From the NCBI GenBank assembly GCA_910587075.1, contig CAJUKE010000004.1, forward strand, positions 123,033-140,779: a DNA stretch of 17,747 nt, written 5' to 3'. Shown here one piece after another: positions 1 through 7,560 of the stretch. The notes under the pieces are model-generated. The model did no database searches. It was not told the origin of the DNA and saw nothing but the letters and a program-made list of their open reading frames with translations. A program made the translations under genes and the position numbers. The number at the start of each line of letters is the position of its first letter. Position 1 is the first letter of the stretch. The DNA comes from an uncultured Muribaculaceae bacterium. Its GTDB lineage: Bacteria > Bacteroidota > Bacteroidia > Bacteroidales > Muribaculaceae.

Positions 1-55
1 TCTTTCCGCAGAAAAAGCAGCCCTCAAGGCTGCTTTTTTCGTAGGAAAGCGGGGA
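1..55. repeat. Direct repeat copy 1 (55 bp) with embedded hairpin
   Basis: Identical to 109-163. The core is a hairpin with left arm at 11-22 (GAAAAAGCAGCC), a five-base loop at 23-27 and right arm at 28-40 (GGCTGC followed by six T). The A-run/T-run flanks give it the form of a factor-independent terminator readable on both strands. A short outer inverted repeat, CTTTCC (3-8) with GGAAAG (44-49), brackets it. The window starts at the first base of this unit, so more copies or a flanking RNA gene may lie to the left. The identity of the repeats is seen directly; the terminator role is inferred. Confidence 0.85.
11..40. terminator. Bidirectional terminator-like hairpin, copy 1
   Basis: A stem of GCAGCC with GGCTGC over a CTCAA loop, preceded by five A and followed by six T. 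It would end transcription arriving from the left on the plus strand, and also on the minus strand. The gene it would serve is outside the window. Confidence 0.6.
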
Positions 56-108
56 TGAGAACCCCCAGGGTTCGTCATCGCGCAGCGCTTGCGAAGCAAG
101 AATCCCTG

Positions 109-163
109 TCTTTCCGCAGAAAAAGCAGCCCTCAAGGCTGCTTTTTTCGTAGGAAAGCGGGGA
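109..163. repeat. Direct repeat copy 2 (55 bp) with embedded hairpin
   Basis: Exact second copy of 1-55, displaced by 108 bp. The hairpin arms are at 119-130 and 136-148. Between the copies, 56-108 can pair internally: CTTGC (88-92) with GCAAG (96-100) over a GAA loop, and CAGGG (66-70) with CCCTG (104-108). GGAAAG (44-49) can also pair with CTTTCC (110-115), so 44-115 could fold as a multi-arm junction. The 3' end (AATCCCTG then TCTTTCCG) resembles the end of a serine tRNA, but no full tRNA is present. Confidence 0.85.
119..148. terminator. Bidirectional terminator-like hairpin, copy 2
   Basis: Same hairpin as at 11-40. It lies between the leftward promoter at 214-244 and the window edge, so a transcript from that promoter would meet it after about 60-90 nt. 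Termination there would give a very short RNA; read-through would enter the repeat unit. Confidence 0.55.
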
Positions 164-213
164 AAAATAACTGGATTTCAGCGTGGTGTCTAATAGGGGG
201 ATTGTATAGGTTG

Positions 214-244
214 CAAAGTTAAGGGGTTTTCAGCGCAAAACAAA
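214..244 (-). promoter_or_regulatory. Leftward Bacteroidetes-type promoter
   Basis: Read on the minus strand, TTTG (244-241) is followed by 19 nt and then TAACTTTG (221-214). This is an exact match to the known Bacteroidetes primary-sigma consensus TTTG-N19-21-TAnnTTTG. A start point near 207 is expected. It points away from the hydrolase gene and into the 55-bp repeats, so its product is either a short structured RNA or a gene left of the window. The stretch 164-296 around it shows no other convincing gene. Confidence 0.7.
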
Positions 245-374
245 GTGCGGGGAGCGATTCGAGGGGTGGAGGGCGGGGTTTGGACAGGAGTGGAGGATGT
301 TTGGACAAATGTGGGGTGGGGTTTGGGCGGGGTGTGGTATTTTCGCGGTAGTTAAATTTTTATTGTCAGGTATT

Positions 375-2636
375 ATGAATCGTTATGCTGGGCAGCGCTT
401 TGTCGCTTTTGTGGTTTTGATAGTATGGGGCGCGGTGTGCGCTGTCGCGGGGAGGGCCGGTGAGGCGGCGGTTGACTGGCCGCGGTTTATGGAGGGGCAG
501 GATATGCTGTGGGATCGGCTGCCGGAGGCGTGGGCCGGAGCGCCGTTCACGGGCAACGGTACGATGGGTGTCTACACGACTGTCGACCGGGGGGATAACG
601 CTTTGCGGTTCGAGGTTGGTAACTCGCTGGTGCATGACCACCGGGAGTCGGATAAGAGTGTCTACGGGAGGGGGCGTCTGTTGGTGGGTACGTTCGTGGC
701 GCGCCCGAAGGGGAGGATTCTTTCGGAGGAGTGCCGCCTGGATTTCTGGAACGCGGAGGCGCGTTTCAAGGTGGTCACTTCGGTGGGGATGGTGTCGCTG
801 CGGCAATATACGGCATCGGGCTCTCCTTATATTATTATGGAGGCGGAGTGCTCGGGCGATGAGGCGGTCGACTGGGAGTTTGTTCCGGCCAAGGCTGACT
901 CGCCGCGCCAGCTGAACGCTTCGCACAAGCCGGGTCACGCGCATTTCAAGGAGGGGTACGAGTCGAATCCCGCCCCGGAGGTAACGGCTTCGGCTGACGG
1001 TGGCATATGCGTGCAGCGGCTGCTCGAAGGGGGTGAGACGGCCACTGCATGGAAGATTTTCAAGGGGAATGGGGGCAAGTCGGCGCTCGCGGCCACCATC
1101 GAGCATTCATTCCCTGGCAATGGCGCCGAAGCCGCTGCGCGGAAGAGCATGGCGGCGGTTGACGCCGCGGGGCTTCCCGGGATCGAGGAGCGTCACCGCG
1201 AGTGGTGGCATGCGTTTTATCCGGCGAGTTTCGTGAGCCTGCCTGACAAGCGGGTCGAGAATTTCTATTGGGCGCAGATTTATAAGTTGGGTTCGGCGAC
1301 GCATCCCGACGGGTGCTTGATTGACAACTGCGGGCCGTGGCTCACGGAGACCCCGTGGCCCAACGCGTGGTGGAACCTCAACGTGCAGCTCGCCTACTGG
1401 CCGCTGTTAGCGTCGAATCATCTCGACCTGAACGGGCCGCTTATCAAAGTGGTGGCCGACAATATGGATAATCTCATCGGCAACGTTCCGGCGCGGTACC
1501 GCGACGACTCGGCGGGACTCTCCGTGGCGACCGATTTCACGCTCGAAGGTGGTGTGAAGGTGCCCGGTATGAAGGGGCATCCGCAGATCGGGTGCCTTCC
1601 CTGGCTGTGCCATAACCTTTGGCTCCACTACCGCCACACGATGGATGAGGCGTTTCTGCGCGACACGCTCTACCCGGTGCTCCGGCGCGCGGTGAACCTG
1701 TATCTGCATTTCCTGAGCGAGGGGGATGACGGGCTGCTGCATATGGCGGCCACCTACTCGCCGGAATACGGCACCGCCGAAGATTGCAGTTTCGACCTCG
1801 CGCTCCTGCGGTGGGGATGCTCGGTGCTGCTGGAGGCTTCGGAGATTTTGGGTATCGACGACCCGCTTCGCGGCCGATGGGAGGATGTGGGGCGGAGGCT
1901 CGCTCCATATGCCGAGAATGCCGACGGCATTATGATCGGATGCGGCGTGCCTTATGAGAAGTCGCACCGCCACTACTCCCACCTGCTTATGTTCTACCCG
2001 CTGTATGAGCTCAACGCCGAGACCCCGGGTGCCTACGAGCTGATGGACCGCTCGGTGCGCCACTGGCACAGCATCCCGGGTAATATACTTTCGTACTCCT
2101 ACACCGGGGCGTCGTCGATGTACTCGGCTTTCGGCGAGGGTGACGAGGCGCTGCGGCACTTCCGTTCGGCCCTGGCGCAGAAGAATCTTTGTACCAATAC
2201 TATGTATCGCGAGGCTGGTCCAGTGATCGAAACGCCGCTTTCCGCCGCCAAGTGCGTGCAGGATATGCTGCTTCAGAGTTGGGGCGGGAAACTGAGGGTG
2301 TTCCCGGCGGTACCGTCGGATTGGAACGACGCAGCGTTCGCGGATCTCCGGGCCGAGGGCGCGTTTCTCGTGTCGGCAAAGCGCGAGGGGGGCACAACGG
2401 TGAGCCTCACAGTGGAGAGCCTCGCCGGAGAGCCGTGCGTGGTGGTGACTGATATGGAGAACCCAGCGGTGGCCGCGGGGAGCGGTGCCCTCAGGCCACT
2501 CGGCCGAGAGGGTGAGTACGCGCTGACCCTCGGCAAGGGGGAGTCCGTGACGCTGACCCCCTCGGGTCGCCCGTCCGCACCCATCGGCGAAGTTGCCGGA
2601 CCGGGCCGCAACCACTACGGCTCGGCCAAACGCTGA
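375..2636 (+). CDS. Secreted GH95-like glycoside hydrolase
   Basis: Predicted exported carbohydrase of the alpha-L-fucosidase/galactosidase type (GH95 fold). I place the start at the ATG at 375 (753 aa) because residues 1-31 then form a normal signal peptide: a basic N-terminus, then a hydrophobic run ending near VCAVAG. An in-frame ATG at 297 would add 26 unusual residues. The N-terminal beta domain contains APFTGNGTMG. An (alpha/alpha)6-type core contains WWNLNVQLAYWP (Asn334 and Asn336), YSPEYG (Glu464) and HRHYSHL (531-537), which resemble GH95 active-site signatures. The C-terminal beta domain begins near LLQSWGGKLRVFPAVP. The segment where GH95 enzymes usually have a GWS..WK-like stretch reads TGASSMYSAFGEGD instead, so this is a divergent member and the substrate is uncertain. 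It stands alone, with no SusC/SusD pair. It converges with tamL. No strong promoter was found upstream. Confidence 0.65.
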   Translation: MNRYAGQRFVAFVVLIVWGAVCAVAGRAGEAAVDWPRFMEGQDMLWDRLPEAWAGAPFTGNGTMGVYTTVDRGDNALRFEVGNSLVHDHRESDKSVYGRGRLLVGTFVARPKGRILSEECRLDFWNAEARFKVVTSVGMVSLRQYTASGSPYIIMEAECSGDEAVDWEFVPAKADSPRQLNASHKPGHAHFKEGYESNPAPEVTASADGGICVQRLLEGGETATAWKIFKGNGGKSALAATIEHSFPGNGAEAAARKSMAAVDAAGLPGIEERHREWWHAFYPASFVSLPDKRVENFYWAQIYKLGSATHPDGCLIDNCGPWLTETPWPNAWWNLNVQLAYWPLLASNHLDLNGPLIKVVADNMDNLIGNVPARYRDDSAGLSVATDFTLEGGVKVPGMKGHPQIGCLPWLCHNLWLHYRHTMDEAFLRDTLYPVLRRAVNLYLHFLSEGDDGLLHMAATYSPEYGTAEDCSFDLALLRWGCSVLLEASEILGIDDPLRGRWEDVGRRLAPYAENADGIMIGCGVPYEKSHRHYSHLLMFYPLYELNAETPGAYELMDRSVRHWHSIPGNILSYSYTGASSMYSAFGEGDEALRHFRSALAQKNLCTNTMYREAGPVIETPLSAAKCVQDMLLQSWGGKLRVFPAVPSDWNDAAFADLRAEGAFLVSAKREGGTTVSLTVESLAGEPCVVVTDMENPAVAAGSGALRPLGREGEYALTLGKGESVTLTPSGRPSAPIGEVAGPGRNHYGSAKR

Positions 2637-2646
2637 TGACGGGCGG

Positions 2647-5019
2647 TCAGAAGGGGTAGCCGACGGAGAAGTGGAAGGTGGCGTCGCGGCGCCAGGAGGG
2701 ATGGAGCAGCGGCCAGGGTTCCTGTCCGCGGGCGGGGTTGTGGGCCTTCATGCCCAGGTCGAAGCGGAGCAGGAAGTAGGTGAAGTCCATGCGGATGCCG
2801 ATGCCGTAAGCCGCAGCTATCTGCTTGTAGAACTCGCGGAAGCGGAACGCGCCGCCGGGCTGGTTGGGGTACTCCTTGATGGTCCAGATGTTTCCGGCGT
2901 CGATGAACAGCGCTCCCTCGAACACCCAGAAGAGTTTGTTGCGGTATTCGAGGTTGAGAATTAGCGATACGTCGCCGCACTGGTTTATGAAGTCGGTCAC
3001 CGAGTTGCGGGTGTCGTAGGCCCCTGGGCCGAGGGTGCGAACGCCCCAGCCGCGCACGTTGTTGGCGCCTCCGGCGAAGAAGCGTTTCTCGAAAGGCACC
3101 ATCGAGGAATTGCCGTAGGGGATCGCCAGACCCGCCCCGGCGTGGAACGAGAGGGAGTTGCGGGTGGTGAAGGCGTGGTTGATGGTGTAGTCGAATTCCC
3201 CTTTGACGTACTGGGCGTACTGGATGCCGAATACGCGGTACACGCCCCCTTCGCGTTTCTGCCCTATGAGGTTCGAGATGCCGTAGAGGAGGTTGCCGGC
3301 TATCTCGCCCGAGGCGCGGAGGGTGTAGGTGTTCACCTGGAAGCGCTTGCGGGCGTTGGCCAGACCGGTTGACGCGGGGCGTCGGTTGGTGATGTATACG
3401 GTGTAGCCCATGCGCATGATGAAGTGGTCCTCGTAGGAGTAGCGGAGCAGCGGGTTGGAGGGGGCGATGTGGTCGATGAAGTTCACGGTTGACTTCGGGA
3501 GGTTGACCACGTTGATGTCGACCAGGTCGAATGTGCGGCGGGCTGTGTTTGAGCGGTTGGCCCACTTGTATTTCCACGCGGCGCCGAACATCAGGCGGGT
3601 ATATTCGGGACGCTCCTGGCGCATGAATGTTACGGAGAACTCCGTCGAGGCCCTCATCTTGGCCTTGAAGTCGGAGGCTATGAAGGGGGCTTTGAATTTG
3701 GGGAATGTGAGCGAAGCCTCGGCGGCGAGCTCGGTGTAGCGGTCGTTGATGAGGTTTTCGAGCTTGCCCGATAGGCTTTCGTAGGCTCCGCGCACCTTGA
3801 TGTTGAGCACTTCGCCGGCGTGGGCGAGGTTGCGGTTGGTGTAGGTGAGGGCGCCTCCGACGCCGAGGTCTCCCTGCGAGTTGGTGCCTTCAAGCTCGGC
3901 GGTGATGCCCTGCTTGCGGGTGCGCGACAGGAGGATGTACACGTCGAGCCCCTCCGACTCGCCGTCGAATCCGGCGGGGCGGGTCATGATGTTGACGTAG
4001 CGGAGCACCGCCAGGCGGTTGAACCCCTCGTAGGTGCGGTCGATGGCCTGCGAGGAGTTGAGTTTGCCGGGGGTGATGAAGCATTGGTCGTCGATGGCCT
4101 TGGGTTTCAGGAATCGGTCGGGGCCGTAGAGAATCTTCAGGCCGCCGCACTCCACGGTGTCGCGCCCGGGAAAGAGGAAGTCGTTGGTGTTGTCGCCGGG
4201 TGAGAAGTCGGTGACGATGTATACGTCGCGGAAGCGGTATCGCTCGTAGCCCCGGTCGCGCCCGTCGGGTGCGGCGAGCTGGCCCGAAGGGTCGCCGATG
4301 CGGTGCGGGCGGAGCGTCATGGTGAGGTCTACCCCCTTGTCGCCCGCGACGGTGTCGGCGGTGAAGGATATGTACTCCTTGGAGAAGGCGAAGAAGCCGC
4401 GTTCGCGGAGGTTTTCGGCCACCATGGCCCGGAGGGCGTCGAGTCGGTCGCGGTCGAGCCGGTCGCCGGGAGCCACGGGGAAGCGGGCCGAGTCGGCGAG
4501 GATGATTTGCCGCAGGGCCGGGTCGGCGATTTCGTAGGACATCGACTTGACGCGGTGGGGCGCGCCGGGGTAGAGGTTGTAGCGGATGGCGAGCTTCTTG
4601 TCGTCGAGGCGGGTGGTGTCGACACTGACTCGTGCGTCGTTGTAGCCCCGGTTGACGAGGGCGAGCCTGAGCTGGCGGGCGCTCTGGTCGGTGAGCGAGG
4701 AGTCGGCTATCACCGGGGGCTCGCCTATTTTGCGCAGCCACCGGTTGAACCCCTTGGTCGAGTCGGCTCCTGAGAGGTTGTAGACCCCGAGCTGCATTTT
4801 AGCCAGGCCGAGCACGCGGTGGTTGGGCGTCTGGCGCAGGTAATTCTGAAATTCCTTTGGGGAGACGCGCGACGAGTCGGCGACCTTGATTTCGACTTTG
4901 TCGAGCAGGCGCTGCCCCGCCGGGACGTGCCTGGTGGAGGAGCACGCGGCGAGAATCATTCCGGCCAAGGCAGGAACGAGCAGGGCGCGAAGATGTCGGA
5001 GCGGGTGTCTCAATCCCAT
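2647..5019 (-). CDS. tamL: TamL-type lipoprotein of the Omp85/BamA superfamily
   Basis: Outer-membrane assembly protein of the Bacteroidota TamL type: a lipidated relative of TamA that is thought to work with TamB in exporting or assembling outer-membrane components. The start is the ATG at 5019, giving 790 aa; the reading frame stays open upstream, but only as antisense-like sequence inside the glycosyltransferase gene. The N-terminus is a lipoprotein signal, with arginines, a hydrophobic stretch and the lipobox LAAC at Cys26. POTRA-like repeats follow (for example around KVEIKVADSSRVSPKEF and LKILYGPDRFLKPKAI). The C-terminal half is a beta-barrel with the family motif in FFAGGANNVRGWGVRTLGPG (Arg656-Gly659) and a terminal Phe. 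The start overlaps the end of the glycosyltransferase gene by 10 bp, suggesting translational coupling. No tamB is visible in the window, although the two genes are often neighbours. Confidence 0.85.
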   Translation of the reverse strand: MGLRHPLRHLRALLVPALAGMILAACSSTRHVPAGQRLLDKVEIKVADSSRVSPKEFQNYLRQTPNHRVLGLAKMQLGVYNLSGADSTKGFNRWLRKIGEPPVIADSSLTDQSARQLRLALVNRGYNDARVSVDTTRLDDKKLAIRYNLYPGAPHRVKSMSYEIADPALRQIILADSARFPVAPGDRLDRDRLDALRAMVAENLRERGFFAFSKEYISFTADTVAGDKGVDLTMTLRPHRIGDPSGQLAAPDGRDRGYERYRFRDVYIVTDFSPGDNTNDFLFPGRDTVECGGLKILYGPDRFLKPKAIDDQCFITPGKLNSSQAIDRTYEGFNRLAVLRYVNIMTRPAGFDGESEGLDVYILLSRTRKQGITAELEGTNSQGDLGVGGALTYTNRNLAHAGEVLNIKVRGAYESLSGKLENLINDRYTELAAEASLTFPKFKAPFIASDFKAKMRASTEFSVTFMRQERPEYTRLMFGAAWKYKWANRSNTARRTFDLVDINVVNLPKSTVNFIDHIAPSNPLLRYSYEDHFIMRMGYTVYITNRRPASTGLANARKRFQVNTYTLRASGEIAGNLLYGISNLIGQKREGGVYRVFGIQYAQYVKGEFDYTINHAFTTRNSLSFHAGAGLAIPYGNSSMVPFEKRFFAGGANNVRGWGVRTLGPGAYDTRNSVTDFINQCGDVSLILNLEYRNKLFWVFEGALFIDAGNIWTIKEYPNQPGGAFRFREFYKQIAAAYGIGIRMDFTYFLLRFDLGMKAHNPARGQEPWPLLHPSWRRDATFHFSVGYPF

Positions 5020-5954
5020 AGGGTGTCGCGGATGGCGTAGCGGGGGCGGTGCTTTACCTCGTTGAAAATCTTGCCGATATATTCTCCCACGATGCCGATG
5101 GCAATGAGAATCATTGAGCCGAGAATCCAGATCGAGAGCATCGTTGAGGCCCACCCGGCGCTTATGTGGTCGCTGAAGAAGTAGGAGATGAATACATACA
5201 CTGTGACCATCAGCGCCACCGCGAGGAGCGCCAGCCCGGTAAGGAAAATCCACCGCATGGGGCGTGCCGAGAAGGAGGTGATGCCGTCGATCGAGAAGCT
5301 GAGCATCTTTTTCAGCGGGTATTTCGACTCGCCGGCCACGCGTTCGGCTCGGGGGTAGGTTACTACGGCTGTGTCGAGGCCGATTTGCGGTATTATGCCT
5401 CGCAGGAAGAGGTTGCTCTCGCCGTACTCGCTCAGCAGCCGCAGGGCGCGTGAACTCATCAGGCGGTAGTCGGCGTGGTCGTATACGGTTTCGAGCCCCA
5501 TGTTCTTCTGGAAGGAGTAGAAGGCGTGGGCCGATGTGCGCTTGAACCAGGTGTCGCTGTCGCGCGAGGAGCGCACGCCGTAGACGATTTCCTTGCCTTT
5601 GTGGTATTCGCGCACCATCTTTACGATGGCCTCCGGGTCGTCCTGGAGGTCTGCGTCGATGGAAACTGCCGCGTCGCAGCGGTCGCGGGCCGTCATCAGT
5701 CCGGCCAGGAGCGCGTTCTGGTGGCCGCGGTTGTGGGCGAGGTTGATTCCCTTTACGCGCTTGTCGGCCAGGTGGAGTTCCTCGATAATCTGCCAGGTGC
5801 GGTCGCGGCTCCCGTCGTTGCAGCATAGCAGATAGCTGTCAGGCGCCACCAACCCCTCGGCCGTCATGCGGTCGAGGAGCTGGAGGAGCTTGCGCGCTGT
5901 TATAGGGAGTGCCTGCTCTTCGTTGTAGCAGGGGATTACGATGGCGAGTACCAT
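5010..5954 (-). CDS. Polyprenyl-phosphate glycosyltransferase, GtrB/DPM1-like (GT2)
   Basis: A 314-aa membrane-anchored family 2 glycosyltransferase, expected to move a sugar from a nucleotide donor to a polyprenyl phosphate on the cytoplasmic face. The GT-A domain shows IPCYNEE (7-13), CNDGSRD (45-51), AHNRGHQNAL (73-82) and the metal-binding IDADLQDDP (99-107). Further on, RVAGESKYPLKKM (205-217) is a motif of the GtrB/DPM branch. Two transmembrane helices lie at about 235-260 and 268-293, followed by EYIGKIFNEVKHRPRY, the usual GtrB-like tail. It follows proS by 59 bp and overlaps tamL, so it may be co-transcribed with both. The acceptor and sugar cannot be read from the sequence. A role in lipid or O-antigen modification is inferred. 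Confidence 0.88.
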   Translation of the reverse strand: MVLAIVIPCYNEEQALPITARKLLQLLDRMTAEGLVAPDSYLLCCNDGSRDRTWQIIEELHLADKRVKGINLAHNRGHQNALLAGLMTARDRCDAAVSIDADLQDDPEAIVKMVREYHKGKEIVYGVRSSRDSDTWFKRTSAHAFYSFQKNMGLETVYDHADYRLMSSRALRLLSEYGESNLFLRGIIPQIGLDTAVVTYPRAERVAGESKYPLKKMLSFSIDGITSFSARPMRWIFLTGLALLAVALMVTVYVFISYFFSDHISAGWASTMLSIWILGSMILIAIGIVGEYIGKIFNEVKHRPRYAIRDTLWD

Positions 5955-6013
5955 ATGCGGCAGAGAGTGGTGGGGGTGGATATGACTGGTTTGGCCAGGA
6001 GGCTATGCCCGGC

Positions 6014-7495
6014 TTAGTAGTTGCGGGCGATCACCACGCGACGGTGCGAGGGGAGGCCGGTGAGCATATCCTTGCCCTCCTCTTCGGGGGCGTCGACGGG
6101 TATGCAGCGGATGGTGGCCTTGGTTTCGGCCTTGATGCGCTCCTCGGTCTCGGGGGTGCCGTCCCAGTGGCACATAAGGAAGCCGCCCTTTTCGATTTCC
6201 TCCTTGAACTGGTCCCAGGTGTCGACCTCGCGGGTCATCTCCTTGCGGCGTGCCAGAGCCTTGTCGAAGATGTTCTGCTGGATTTCCTCCAGGAGGTTCT
6301 TGACGAATTCGGCGATCCCTTCGAGGGGCTCGACCTGCTTTTCGAGGGTGTCGCGGCGCATGAGCTCGACGGTGCCGTTCTCGATGTCGCGGGCGCCGAT
6401 CGCGAGGCGCACGGGTACGCCCTTGAGCTCGTAGTCGGCGAACTTGAATCCGGGGCGGCGGTTGTCGGCGTCGTCATATTTCACGCGGATGCCGAGGGCC
6501 TTGAGCTGCTCGATCACGGGGGCGACCTTTTCGGAAATCATCGCGAGCTGCTCGTTGTTCTTGTAGATGGGCACGATCACGACGTGGATCGGGGCGATGT
6601 GCGGGGGGAGCACCAGGCCGTTGTCGTCGCTGTGGGCCATGATCATGGCGCCCATCAGGCGGGTCGAAACGCCCCAGGATGTAGCCCATACATATTCGGG
6701 CTTGTTTTCCTTATTGATGAAGGTAACGTCGAACGCCTTGGCGAAGTTCTGGCCGAGGAAGTGGCTTGTGCCCGACTGGAGGGCCTTGCCGTCCTGCATC
6801 ATGGCTTCGATGGTGTAGGTGTCGATGGCGCCGGCGAAGCGCTCGTTGGCGCTCTTGACGCCGCGGATTACCGGCAGGCCGAGGTATTTCTCGGCGAACG
6901 AGGCGTAAACTTCGAGCATCTCCTTGGCTTTGGCCTCAGCCTCCTCGCGGGTGGCGTGGGCGGTGTGCCCTTCCTGCCAGAGGAATTCGCTGGTGCGGAG
7001 GAACATGCGTGTGCGCATTTCCCAGCGCATAACGTTGGCCCACTGGTTGCAGAGTATGGGGAGGTCGCGGTAGGAGGTGATCCAGTTGCGGTAGGTGTTC
7101 CAGATGATGGTCTCGGAGGTGGGGCGTATGATGAGCTCCTCTTCGAGCTTGGCCTCGGGATCGACCACGACGCCGTTGCCGGCGGAGTCGTTCTTCAGAC
7201 GGTAGTGGGTCACGACGGCGCACTCCTTGGCGAAGCCTTCGACGTGCTCGGCCTCCTTGCAGAGGAACGATTTGGGGATGAGCAGGGGGAAGTACGCGTT
7301 CTGCACGCCGGATTCCTTGAACATCGCGTCGAGAGTCTGCTGCATGCGCTCCCAGATGGCGTAGCCGTAGGGTTTGATGATCATGCAGCCGCGCACGGGC
7401 GACTGCTCAGCCAGGTCGGCTTTGACAACCAGGTCGTTATACCACTGCGAGTAGTTGTCGGCTCGCTTTGTGAGGTCTTTAAGTTCTTTTGCCAT
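6014..7495 (-). CDS. proS: Prolyl-tRNA synthetase, archaeal/eukaryotic type
   Basis: Charges tRNA-Pro with proline in the cytoplasm (class II synthetase). At 493 aa it matches the short archaeal/eukaryotic-type ProRS common in Bacteroidota, without the editing insertion of the bacterial type. Visible features are RPTSET (124-129), the motif 2 region FLRTSEFLWQEGHTAH (165-180), the anticodon-binding domain around PIHVVIVPIYKNNEQ, and a C-terminal domain with Cys442 and Cys464 ending in the conserved terminal Tyr (VIARNY). The start at 7495 gives MAKELKDLTKRADNYSQWY, the normal N-terminus for this type. A promoter-like -7 element lies about 35 nt upstream. Confidence 0.96.
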   Translation of the reverse strand: MAKELKDLTKRADNYSQWYNDLVVKADLAEQSPVRGCMIIKPYGYAIWERMQQTLDAMFKESGVQNAYFPLLIPKSFLCKEAEHVEGFAKECAVVTHYRLKNDSAGNGVVVDPEAKLEEELIIRPTSETIIWNTYRNWITSYRDLPILCNQWANVMRWEMRTRMFLRTSEFLWQEGHTAHATREEAEAKAKEMLEVYASFAEKYLGLPVIRGVKSANERFAGAIDTYTIEAMMQDGKALQSGTSHFLGQNFAKAFDVTFINKENKPEYVWATSWGVSTRLMGAMIMAHSDDNGLVLPPHIAPIHVVIVPIYKNNEQLAMISEKVAPVIEQLKALGIRVKYDDADNRRPGFKFADYELKGVPVRLAIGARDIENGTVELMRRDTLEKQVEPLEGIAEFVKNLLEEIQQNIFDKALARRKEMTREVDTWDQFKEEIEKGGFLMCHWDGTPETEERIKAETKATIRCIPVDAPEEEGKDMLTGLPSHRRVVIARNY

Positions 7496-7530
7496 AGCAA
7501 GAGATGTGTAAATCGGTCAAATATAGACCG

Positions 7531-7538
7531 CAAAATTA
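7531..7538 (-). promoter_or_regulatory. Probable -7 element of the proS promoter
   Basis: On the minus strand 7538-7531 reads TAATTTTG, an exact match to TAnnTTTG. It lies 36 nt upstream of the proS ATG in the 65-bp gap after the acyltransferase gene. No good TTTG box is found 19-21 nt further upstream; the nearest candidate, ATTG at 7554-7551, is too close. proS therefore probably has its own promoter, but the call rests on one element. Confidence 0.5.
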
Positions 7539-7560
7539 CAAAAAACTCCGCAATTATCGT

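Noticed and set aside
44..118. A possible serine tRNA (3' end TCTTTCCG preceded by AATCCCTG, closing stem GGAAAG/CTTTCC)
   Set aside because: No D-arm, anticodon arm or conserved T8 can be placed, and the T-loop-like bases are separated by a 26-nt insert. Kept only as a resemblance.
297..374. Earlier start of the GH95-like gene at 297
   Set aside because: The 26 extra residues precede and spoil the signal peptide that starts at 375. A purine-rich stretch before 297 keeps it possible, but less likely.
5020..5826. N-terminal extension of tamL into the glycosyltransferase gene
   Set aside because: The extension is Arg/Pro-rich shadow sequence; the lipoprotein signal starting at 5019 is the natural start.
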